Shown: positions 57,279 through 64,000 of the stretch, in pieces | Position numbering within the stretch: the first letter of the stretch is position 1 | How the letters are laid out: each line of letters opens with the position of its first letter | Assembly (NCBI RefSeq): GCF_008329605.1 | Contig: NZ_NPKO01000010.1 | Location: forward strand, 186,001-250,000 | DNA: 64,000 nt | DNA from: Mycolicibacterium sp. P9-64 | GTDB lineage: Bacteria; Actinomycetota; Actinomycetes; Mycobacteriales; Mycobacteriaceae | Direction: 5' to 3' | Notes under the pieces: generated by a model | Told to the model about the DNA's origin: nothing | Databases searched by the model: none | What the model saw: only the letters and a program-made list of their open reading frames with translations | Program-made: the position numbers and the translations under genes

Positions 57279-58292
57279 CTACGGGCTGGCGGGTTCGAAT
57301 TCGGTTGTCCGCCATTGCTCGTCGGTCAACGACATGAGCCGGTCGATCACCTCGGGGCGCGGTGCTACGGCATCGGCGGCACTGGTCAGCGTGGTGGCTG
57401 CGCAGATGTGTCCCAACCTCAGTGCGCGGTCGACGGCTTTGCCCGTGGTGATGCCGACAAGGAACCCACTGGCGAATGCGTCTCCGGCGCCGATCTTTTC
57501 GTGAACGTCCACCGAGAGGGCAGGAACCTCGATCGCCTCGTCCAAGTGAAATCCGGTGACGTGATGGGCATCGTTCTTGACAACGAGGTACTCGGGCTCG
57601 GGGAATGCCGCGCGGATCTCTGCCGGTGTGGCGGTGTTGAATGCGGCGTTGGCCTCGTCGAGACCCATGAACGCAATGTCGCTGGCGCGTACACACGCGG
57701 CGAGTGTGTCGGCCGCCAGTTCGGGTGACGACCAGAGCCCGGGGCGGTAGTTCACGTCGAAGCTGCAGCGGTAGCTCCCACGAAGAAGGTGGTCGACGGT
57801 CTGCCGTGCCGTGTCGGAGAGGGCAGGGGTGATGCCGGTGACGTGCAGCAGTTGGGTGCGACGCAGGACGTCTTGGACGGCGGGGTCGGCCAGATCGTCG
57901 ATGCTCAAGGCGGACGCTGCGGAACCGCGCCGGTAGTAGAGCCAGCGCGATTCCGTGTCGCCGAGGTCGTGGGGATGGTCGGTTCCGGCGCCACGCTGTT
58001 TGACGTACAGGCCGGTTTGGCGGGCCGGGTCCACGATGATCGCCGAGACGTCGACGCCCGATGCGACGAGGTGGTCGACGATGTAGCGGCCGAATCCCTC
58101 AGCGCCGACGCGGGTTATCAACGCCGTCGGCAGACCGAGACTGGAGATCGTCGTTGCGACGTTCAATTCGGCACCGGCCGGACCCCTGGTGAAGGTCTCG
58201 GCGAGTTCGAGCGGGCCCTGCTCGGCCGCCAAGACGACGAGGGGTTCCCCGATGCAGGTGATCAGTGCTGGCTGGGTTGGCGGTGGTGTCAC
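57279..58292 (-). CDS. kdgK: 2-Keto-3-deoxygluconate kinase (PfkB family)
   Basis: Phosphorylates 2-keto-3-deoxy-D-gluconate to KDPG with ATP; 337 residues. Ribokinase-family motifs: ITCIGEPLVVL at the N-terminus, GPAGAELNVATTISSLG (37-53), the YYRRGSAAS segment (119-126) that is typical for KDG kinases, and IGAGDAF with the base Asp271. Its place after a KDPG aldolase supports KDG as substrate over other keto sugars. Start at 58292, 41 bases after the dehydratase gene. Confidence 0.87.
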   Translation of the reverse strand: MTPPPTQPALITCIGEPLVVLAAEQGPLELAETFTRGPAGAELNVATTISSLGLPTALITRVGAEGFGRYIVDHLVASGVDVSAIIVDPARQTGLYVKQRGAGTDHPHDLGDTESRWLYYRRGSAASALSIDDLADPAVQDVLRRTQLLHVTGITPALSDTARQTVDHLLRGSYRCSFDVNYRPGLWSSPELAADTLAACVRASDIAFMGLDEANAAFNTATPAEIRAAFPEPEYLVVKNDAHHVTGFHLDEAIEVPALSVDVHEKIGAGDAFASGFLVGITTGKAVDRALRLGHICAATTLTSAADAVAPRPEVIDRLMSLTDEQWRTTEFEPASP

Positions 58293-58333
58293 GATGGTCC
58301 AATGTTGGTGGCGACGGCGGTTGGAAGACGAGG

Positions 58334-59563
58334 TCAGAAATAGGTGCGAATGAGGTCGACCACGAGGGGGTCGGGGTCATCGACGTCGGACACCACCGGG
58401 ATCAGACGCCACTTGTCGAACGCGGTGCACGGATGTGAGAGGCCCAGGCGCACAACGTCTCCTACGTTCAGGTCTGCGCCGCGGACGAAGGTGTGCTGGT
58501 CATTCATCGCACTGATGGAGGCCGTCGAACGAGCGTGCTCCGGAGTTTGCACGACGGGCAGCCCTTCGTCGTAGGGCAGGTCGCGTTTGCCCGCGTCCAG
58601 CAGCACGAGACCGGGTTCGGGCGTCGAGGTGACTCTGGCCCAGCCATGCATGGCGGATTCGAGGTGAACCGGATTGGCCGGATTGACGGTGTCGGAGAAC
58701 GGCGAGATACCTGCGTAGAACCCGTCGTCGTGCGTGATGTAGGCGCCAGAGCGCAGCACGACCCGACCGCCGCCCGCGATCAGTTCGGCGGTCTGGTCCG
58801 CGACCAGGTCGGGATATGCGCTGCCGCCTGCGGTCAGCAGCGGCTCGGCTTCGGCCGATGGAGCCACCTGCCGGTAGACGTCGACGAGTCGGGTGAGGTA
58901 GCCGTTGACGTTGCTCACCGCGTCCCGGTGACGGTCGTGGCCAAGGGCGCCTTCGTAACCGCCGACGCCTGCAAGTGCAAGGTGTGGGCTGGCGAGGATC
59001 GCCTCGGCAACGCGCATCGCCTCGTCGTCGTCCCTTGCACCGGTACGCCCCCCGGGGGCGCCTAGCTCGACGAGGACGTTGATCGGCCTCGCCGTTTCGT
59101 CGAGCTCGGCGAGGTGTCGCGTCATGTGCTCGACGGTCGCGACCGAGTCCGCCCAACAATAGAACTCGAACTGTGGATCGTCGGCGAGTTCGGCTGCGAG
59201 CCAGTGTAAATCGGTGGCCGAGACCACGGGGTTGGCCATCAGGATGCGCGCGACACCAAAGCGCCTTGCCAGCTGCACCTGCCAGCCCGTGGCGAGGGTG
59301 ATTGCCCAGGCGCCTGCGTCGAGCTGCCGTTGCCACAGTTGCGGAGCCATGGTGGTCTTACCGTGCGGGGCCAACAGCATTCCGCGGTCGGAGACCCAGC
59401 GAGCCATGGCGTCGATGTTGTGGTCCATGCGGCGTTGGTCCAGTGTCAGCACGGGTGTCGAGATCGACGACAGGCGCGGCTTGCCAGCCAGGAACTCCTC
59501 GGTAGTGGCGCCCCACGCGCTGGGGGGAAGGGATTTGTGCTGGGGTCCCAGCGTCTCGGTCAT
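58334..59563 (-). CDS. D-threonine-aldolase/D-serine-dehydratase-fold PLP enzyme, probable D-glucosaminate dehydratase
   Basis: PLP-dependent fold-type III enzyme of 409 residues. The PLP Schiff-base lysine is Lys69 in APHGKTTMAPQLW, and the metal-binding His377 and Cys379 in SHPCTAFDKW mark the D-threonine aldolase/DSD family. That family includes a D-glucosaminate dehydratase of Pseudomonas (family knowledge). It lies between a KDPG aldolase (ATGA overlap) and a KDG kinase, so the product should be 2-keto-3-deoxygluconate, which is what deamination of D-glucosaminate (2-amino-2-deoxy-D-gluconate) yields. D-threonine aldolase or a D-amino-acid dehydratase activity remains possible. ATG at 59563. 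Confidence 0.82.
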   Translation of the reverse strand: MTETLGPQHKSLPPSAWGATTEEFLAGKPRLSSISTPVLTLDQRRMDHNIDAMARWVSDRGMLLAPHGKTTMAPQLWQRQLDAGAWAITLATGWQVQLARRFGVARILMANPVVSATDLHWLAAELADDPQFEFYCWADSVATVEHMTRHLAELDETARPINVLVELGAPGGRTGARDDDEAMRVAEAILASPHLALAGVGGYEGALGHDRHRDAVSNVNGYLTRLVDVYRQVAPSAEAEPLLTAGGSAYPDLVADQTAELIAGGGRVVLRSGAYITHDDGFYAGISPFSDTVNPANPVHLESAMHGWARVTSTPEPGLVLLDAGKRDLPYDEGLPVVQTPEHARSTASISAMNDQHTFVRGADLNVGDVVRLGLSHPCTAFDKWRLIPVVSDVDDPDPLVVDLIRTYF

Positions 59564-60219
59564 GTCGACGCTCCTGAGGCGGTGCTGACGGCGGCGGCGA
59601 ACGCCGCTGCCCTGTCGGTGATCGTCTCCCATCGCGCCGCGTCCACCAACGCCGGTGTGACGACATCGGTCCCCGCGGTCACCGCCAAGGCGCCTGCGGC
59701 GAGGAAATCCGCCGCGTTGCCTGCATTGACGCCGCCGGAGGGGATCAGCGACAGCCCTGGGAACGGGCCGAGCAGATCACGCAGGTAGGCGGGACCGAAG
59801 GCCCGTGCTGGGAAGATCTTCACCGCCGATGCGCCGAGGTCGACCGCCCGCATCACCTCGGTGGGAGTCAGGGCGCCCATGACGACGGGAATGCCGCGGG
59901 TGGTCGCAACGCCGGCAACGGCCTCGCTGATCGACGGGGTGACGAGGAATCGTGCGCCCGCGTCGATGGCCGCGTTGGCGTCGGCCGCGGTGAGCACCGT
60001 GCCGACGCCGATGACTGCCTGCGGGACAACGGTTTCGACGTCCGTGGTGGCCAGCCGGTCAAGGATTCCGGGCGTGGTCAGAGTCAATTCCACCGCGCGC
60101 AGACCCCCGCGCGCCAGTGCGGTCGCCAGCGCGGCGACGTCGAAGGGGCGTGGCGCGCGGACCACGGTGACGGCGCGGTCGCTGGTGATCACCGACATCG
60201 GCGTGTTTTCGGGCGTCAT
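59560..60219 (-). CDS. eda: 2-Keto-3-deoxy-6-phosphogluconate (KDPG) aldolase
   Basis: Cleaves KDPG to pyruvate and glyceraldehyde 3-phosphate; 219 residues, the usual size. The catalytic Glu is Glu44 in LRAVELTLTTP and the Schiff-base Lys is Lys134 in ASAVKIFPARA; FLVTPSIS and LIPSGGVNAGN are the conserved phosphate- and pyruvate-binding parts. Its ATG overlaps the stop of the ABC ATPase and its stop overlaps the dehydratase start. An Entner-Doudoroff aldolase is rare in mycobacteria, which makes its place here informative. Confidence 0.93.
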   Translation of the reverse strand: MTPENTPMSVITSDRAVTVVRAPRPFDVAALATALARGGLRAVELTLTTPGILDRLATTDVETVVPQAVIGVGTVLTAADANAAIDAGARFLVTPSISEAVAGVATTRGIPVVMGALTPTEVMRAVDLGASAVKIFPARAFGPAYLRDLLGPFPGLSLIPSGGVNAGNAADFLAAGALAVTAGTDVVTPALVDAARWETITDRAAAFAAAVSTASGAST

Positions 60220-60980
60220 GCTTCGGCGATCTTGCTGAGGAACTGAATGGTCCTGGGATGTTGCGGATTTCCGAACAGCTCCTCCGGTGGGCCCTGTTCG
60301 GTGATGACACCGTCGGCCATGAACAGGACGCGATCGGCGGTTCGCCGGGCGAACCCCATCTCGTGGGTCACCACCACCATGGTCATGCCGTCATCGGCGA
60401 GGCTCCGCATCACGCTGGTGACCTCGCCGACGAGTTCGGGGTCGAGCGCCGAGGTGGCCTCGTCGAAGAAGATGATGCGTGGGTCGACGGCCAGCGCGCG
60501 GGCGATCGCGACCCGTTGCTGTTGGCCGCCGGACAGCTGGCCCGGTTGATGATGGGCCCGGTCGTCCATGCCCACCCTGGCAAGCACCTGCATGCCCTTG
60601 GCGTCCGCATCGGCCTTGGACATCTTGTAGACCTTGCGCAGTGCCAACGTGACGTTTCCGAGCGCGTCCAGATGTGGGAACAGGTTGAACTGTTGGAACA
60701 CCATGCCGACGTGACCGCGAATCTCGGGCGCGCGCTTGGGTTCGTGCATCGGTACACCGCCGACGACCACCTCACCGGTGGTCGACGTTTCGAGGCCGCT
60801 CATGATGCGCAGCAGTGTGCTCTTCCCGGATCCGGACGCACCGATCAAGACGACTACCTCACCGTCATCGACGGTGAGCGTGACGTCCTTGAGGACTTCG
60901 AGCTCACCGAAGCGCTTGGACACACCGGAGAGCTGGATGTCGCGTCCGATGGTGGTGGTGTTCGGGCTTGCCGTGGTCAT
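60216..60980 (-). CDS. Polar amino-acid-type ABC transporter ATPase
   Basis: ATPase of 254 residues in the GlnQ/HisP group: Walker A GASGSGKST, Q-loop VFQQFNLFPH, signature LSGGQQQRVAIARAL, Walker B IIFFDEATSALD and H-loop VVTHEMGFAR. One base separates it from the permease gene upstream. Fits the importer with the two permeases and the receptor next to it. Confidence 0.93.
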   Translation of the reverse strand: MTTASPNTTTIGRDIQLSGVSKRFGELEVLKDVTLTVDDGEVVVLIGASGSGKSTLLRIMSGLETSTTGEVVVGGVPMHEPKRAPEIRGHVGMVFQQFNLFPHLDALGNVTLALRKVYKMSKADADAKGMQVLARVGMDDRAHHQPGQLSGGQQQRVAIARALAVDPRIIFFDEATSALDPELVGEVTSVMRSLADDGMTMVVVTHEMGFARRTADRVLFMADGVITEQGPPEELFGNPQHPRTIQFLSKIAEA

Positions 60981-60981
60981 G

Positions 60982-61626
60982 TCAGATGGCCCTTCGTTGG
61001 GTGCGGGTGACCCACAGCGACAGCGGGTAGCACACGATGAAGTAGAGGACTGCGACGGTGAGGTAGATCGACACCGGATCGCCGGTGCGATCGACGATGG
61101 ACTGCCCGACCTTCATCATTTCGGCGAGCCCGATGATGGAGGCGATGGACGTGTCCTTGATCAGCGAGATGTATTGCCCGACCAAGGGCGGCAGCGCAAT
61201 CTTGACCGTCTGAGGCAACACGACCCAGCGGAAGGATTGTGCGGGCTTGAGCCCGAGGATCTGTGCGGCCTCGTGCTGCCCGACGGGAACGGCTTCGATA
61301 CCGGAGCGAATGATCTCTGCGACGAAGGCGCTGTGATACACGCTCAGCCCCACCGCGGCGGCCACGAAGAGGTTCACGCCGTAGCCCAAATACAGTGCGG
61401 CACCGAAGTACACGAACAGCAGCGTGATCGGGATGGGCGATCCCCTGAACAGTTCGACATAGGCCCGGCCCAGCCCTCGCAGGAGCTTCGGGCGCGACGT
61501 TCGCAACGCAGCGACGGCGAGGCCGAGAACTGTCGACCCCGCGATCGACACTGCTGCGAGCGCCAGCGTCATGAGGAAGCCGGTCCACAGGAAGGGAAGG
61601 CTCTGCCAGATCAGGCTGACGTTCAC
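60982..61626 (-). CDS. Polar amino-acid-type ABC transporter permease 1
   Basis: Membrane protein of 214 residues, with the HisMQ/GlnP pattern: AYVELFRGSPIPITLLFVYF and the EAA-type loop GIEAVPVGQHEAAQILGLKPAQSFRWVVLPQ in pieces. GTG start overlaps the stop of permease 2 (GTGA). Heterodimer partner of the next gene. Confidence 0.92.
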   Translation of the reverse strand: MNVSLIWQSLPFLWTGFLMTLALAAVSIAGSTVLGLAVAALRTSRPKLLRGLGRAYVELFRGSPIPITLLFVYFGAALYLGYGVNLFVAAAVGLSVYHSAFVAEIIRSGIEAVPVGQHEAAQILGLKPAQSFRWVVLPQTVKIALPPLVGQYISLIKDTSIASIIGLAEMMKVGQSIVDRTGDPVSIYLTVAVLYFIVCYPLSLWVTRTQRRAI

Positions 61627-62333
61627 GAGCTCGCTCCCGTCAGTGTCGGTGCCGGCTTGCGGGTGCGTCTACCTGTGGGGGTCTTGAACGAGAGTCGTTC
61701 GACCAGCGACGCGACAGTCGACAGGCCGTAGCTCAGAACCAGATACAGCGCGACGGCGATCCCGAACACCTGCACGAACAGCAGCGTGCGCGCATTGACC
61801 ACCGTCGCAACGCCGGTGATCTCGGGGACCGCGATGGCCGACAGCAACGACGTCCCGAGCAAGACCTGGATCAGGTTGTTGACCAGGGAGGGATAGACGT
61901 TGCGCAACGCCTGCGGCGCAACGACGTTCAGCAGTACCGTGCGCGAGCTGAGGCCGAGGACCTGCGCTGCCTCCAGTTGGCCCTTGCCGACGGAGGAGAT
62001 GCCTGCGCGCAATACCTCGGTCAGGTAGGCGCCGACATTGATGCCCAAGGCGATCGTGCCCGCCGTCACCGCGGACATTCGGATGCCGAAGCTGGGCAAC
62101 GCGAAGTACACGATGAAGATCTGCAGCAACACCGGAGTGTTCCGGATGGCCTCCACGTAGCAGGTCGCCACGAAGCGCAGGATCACCGACGCCGAATTGC
62201 GGGCCAGTGCCGCTGCCGACGCAATCACGAAGGCAAGGAGGAAACCGACGACCGTGATCTGCAGGGCCAACGCCGCGCCGTGCAGGTAGTCGGGCCAGTA
62301 GGCGAGAACGGTTCGCCATTGATACTCGAACAT
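61623..62333 (-). CDS. Polar amino-acid-type ABC transporter permease 2
   Basis: Membrane protein of 236 residues in the same family: CYVEAIRNTPVLLQIFIVYF and GISSVGKGQLEAAQVLGLSSRTVLLNVVAPQ in pieces. Starts 18 bases after the receptor gene. The pair of permeases with one ATPase is the standard heterodimeric arrangement. Confidence 0.92.
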   Translation of the reverse strand: MFEYQWRTVLAYWPDYLHGAALALQITVVGFLLAFVIASAAALARNSASVILRFVATCYVEAIRNTPVLLQIFIVYFALPSFGIRMSAVTAGTIALGINVGAYLTEVLRAGISSVGKGQLEAAQVLGLSSRTVLLNVVAPQALRNVYPSLVNNLIQVLLGTSLLSAIAVPEITGVATVVNARTLLFVQVFGIAVALYLVLSYGLSTVASLVERLSFKTPTGRRTRKPAPTLTGASS

Positions 62334-62351
62334 GGTGTACGACCGCCGATC

Positions 62352-63185
62352 TCAGAAAGCGGGCTGCAACGGGAAGCGCGGATCTGCGCCGAACCACTTG
62401 CGGTAGAGCTCGAGATTCTTGCCAGAGGTATTGAGGTCGAACAGGAACAGGTTGAGGTAGTCAACCCAGACCTGGTCGCCCTGCTTGACGCCGAAGGCGT
62501 TGTACTCCAAGGGAACCAGCTTACTCGTCACGACCTCGAGGCCCGGGTTGAGCTTGGCCTGGTACTGCAGGAAGTTGGAGTCCTCGACCATTGCGTCGGC
62601 CTGCCCCTGCTTGACCGCCAGCACCGCCGATTGGGAACTGTCGAACTCAGCGACCTTCACGTCGACGCCGCGGTCGCGCAGCACGTCGGCGTTGGTGCTG
62701 CCCTTGACGACGGCAACGGAGTGACCCTTCATGGCATCCAATGAGGTGATGCCGCTTCCGGTTCGAACCAGCAGACCCTCGGTGGCCACGACGTAGGGAT
62801 TGGTGAACGAGATCTCCTTCGCCCGCTCCAGCGTCCTGGTGAAGTTGCAGAACACGACGTCGACCTTGTTGGTCTGTAGGTTGGGGATGCGGTTCGACGA
62901 CGTGGTGTCGACGACCTCCAGCTTGACGCCCATCTCCTTGGCCAGCTCGTTGGCGATGTCGACGTCGTACCCGTCGGGTTTGCCTGCGTCGTTGGTGAAG
63001 CCGAACGGGGTGAACGACAGGCAAGAAGCCACCTTCAACGTGCCCTCGGCAAGAACGTGTTTCAGAGTGGAGTCGGCCGCTGCGGCGCCTCCGGAGGGCA
63101 TCGGGGTGCAGGCCGCTGCCAGGGGCAGGACGGCTGCCGCCGCACATAGCGTGACGATCTTGCGGACGGAACGGGAGAACTTCAT
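62352..63185 (-). CDS. ABC transporter substrate-binding lipoprotein (family 3)
   Basis: Receptor of 277 residues. The signal peptide ends in a lipobox LAAAC (Cys26). The mature part has the family 3 hallmarks: GTLKVASCLSFTPFGFTNDAG, GYDVDIANELAKEMGVKLE, NKVDVVFCNFTRT and the GHSVAVVKGSTNADVL strand. It would catch a zwitterionic amino-acid-like ligand, which fits D-glucosaminate. ATG at 63185, 82 bases after the IclR gene. Confidence 0.92.
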   Translation of the reverse strand: MKFSRSVRKIVTLCAAAAVLPLAAACTPMPSGGAAAADSTLKHVLAEGTLKVASCLSFTPFGFTNDAGKPDGYDVDIANELAKEMGVKLEVVDTTSSNRIPNLQTNKVDVVFCNFTRTLERAKEISFTNPYVVATEGLLVRTGSGITSLDAMKGHSVAVVKGSTNADVLRDRGVDVKVAEFDSSQSAVLAVKQGQADAMVEDSNFLQYQAKLNPGLEVVTSKLVPLEYNAFGVKQGDQVWVDYLNLFLFDLNTSGKNLELYRKWFGADPRFPLQPAF

Positions 63186-63267
63186 CGATGGACCTTCAGC
63201 TTCCAGTGGTTGTGCATGGGGTGGCTCAGCGAGGACTGCAGGCAGTGGCGAGCGCCGCCGCGGGTGT

Positions 63268-64000
63268 TCAAGGCTTCTGCTCACCTCCCCGATGTCCGAG
63301 CTCGAGGCTGATGCGCTTGGCGCCGTCGGTGACGAGGCTGGTGTAGGAGTCGCGTTGGGCCGCAATCGCTTCGGCAGGACCGGACACGCTCACGGCGCAC
63401 ACGACGGCTCCGGTGTGATTGAAGACGGGGGCGGCGATGCAGCGAATTCCCTCTTCGTTCTCCACGTCGTCATAGGCGACGCCACGGTCGCGAACGACGG
63501 CGAGATGCTCGCGCAGTTGGCGTCCGTCGGTGATGGAAGCCGCTGTCTTGGCCGGCATTCCGAGATCGATCACCCGCTGGACTTCGTCGTCGCCGAGAAA
63601 CGCCAACATCGCCTTGCCGCTTGCCGTCGAGTAGGCGGTGCCGGTGTCACCGACTCTGGAGGCCATCTGAATCGGCGACCCGCCGGTCACCTTGTCGACG
63701 TACGTCACACGGCCCTCGTTGTAGACCAAGAGGTGTGCCGCGTGCCCGGTGGCCTCGGCGATCTCGCGCAGCACCGGCTGGGCGGCGGACCGCACGTCCA
63801 GGTCGACGAGGCACGCGCCCGCCAACCCGAGTACGCCGATCCCCATGCGGTACGTGCCATCGCCGTCTTGGCGCACCAATTGTGCCTCGATCAGCGGTGC
63901 CAGCAGCCGCAGCACCGTGCTCTTCGTTGACTCGATTCCCTCGGCGAGCTCGGCGAGGTTCGCGCCCTGCCGCCGGCCTGCGGTGGCAGCGATGGTCTCC
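63268..64000 (-). CDS. IclR-family regulator (partial, 5' end beyond window)
   Basis: Repressor or activator; 244 codons visible. The helix-turn-helix begins at the edge (ETIAATAGRRQGANLAELAEGIESTKSTVLRLLAPLIEAQLV, in pieces), and the effector domain follows with MASRVGDTGTAYSTASGKAMLAFL, the usual GxPxPAxASGxAxLA area in diverged form. The gene precedes the ABC receptor gene on the same strand and probably controls the D-glucosaminate operon; KDG or KDPG would be a sensible signal because KdgR is an IclR protein. Confidence 0.9.
   Translation of the reverse strand, partial: ETIAATAGRRQGANLAELAEGIESTKSTVLRLLAPLIEAQLVRQDGDGTYRMGIGVLGLAGACLVDLDVRSAAQPVLREIAEATGHAAHLLVYNEGRVTYVDKVTGGSPIQMASRVGDTGTAYSTASGKAMLAFLGDDEVQRVIDLGMPAKTAASITDGRQLREHLAVVRDRGVAYDDVENEEGIRCIAAPVFNHTGAVVCAVSVSGPAEAIAAQRDSYTSLVTDGAKRISLELGHRGGEQKP

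Overview
This window looks like chromosomal DNA of a fast-growing mycobacterium (Mycolicibacterium or a close relative). The DNA is uniformly GC-rich. It carries an MmpS/MmpL pair, a HadA/HadB-type dehydratase, a RipA-like secreted protein and a ScoA almost identical in layout to that of M. tuberculosis. It also has a type II topoisomerase pair of the kind known from M. smegmatis. Several genes start directly at a -10 hexamer (TANNNT, six bases, start codon), the leaderless layout common in mycobacteria. No tRNA, rRNA, insertion sequence, prophage or CRISPR array was seen. The content is mostly accessory catabolism: regulator-controlled import and breakdown operons, side by side.

Layout. 1-2184: CoA-transferase scoAB and a divergent IclR regulator with a palindromic operator. 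2276-4027: a Tat-exported DUF1906 protein and an SDR. 4070-10572: a sugar operon (Frc/Rbs-type ABC importer, PfkB kinase, FrcK-like kinase, LacI regulator, class II aldolase) behind a cluster of palindromes. 10589-12391: two envelope proteins. 12388-16572: an extra type IIA topoisomerase (TopoN/TopoM-like). 16698-24311: a ThrE-type exporter, a TetR-controlled NAD(P)H:flavin oxidoreductase plus SugE/Gdx exporter, a MarR-controlled drug exporter, an SDR, the ruin of an L,D-transpeptidase-like gene and a methyltransferase.

24582-32446: a seven-gene polyamine operon (XRE-cupin regulator, amidohydrolase, PotA, PotD, PotB, PotC, PuuB-like oxidase). 33326-36888: TetR with a perfect operator, an amidase, and an agmatine deiminase, which would feed the same polyamine pool. 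36928-40104: NanT-like sialate transporter, a DapA/NanA-family lyase and a FadR-type GntR regulator with three matching operator boxes. 40163-43882: HxlR with a frameshifted alcohol-dehydrogenase-like gene, TetR with a TauD-type dioxygenase, and a membrane protein. 44003-53947: secreted protein, AraC, amidase, MmpS-MmpL, membrane protein, AraC plus a PEP-mutase/isocitrate-lyase family enzyme, and a fused HadA-HadB-like dehydratase.

54058-64000 is the most interesting part. It holds the ruin of an adenosine-deaminase-type gene, then a fused alpha-beta glycyl-tRNA synthetase of the bacterial type, which is unexpected because mycobacteria normally use the unrelated dimeric enzyme. Next to it is an operon best read as a D-glucosaminate catabolic system: polar-amino-acid-type ABC importer, D-threonine-aldolase-fold dehydratase, KDG kinase and KDPG aldolase, with an IclR regulator that runs off the window edge. 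Import, deamination to 2-keto-3-deoxygluconate, phosphorylation and cleavage to pyruvate and glyceraldehyde 3-phosphate would make a complete route.
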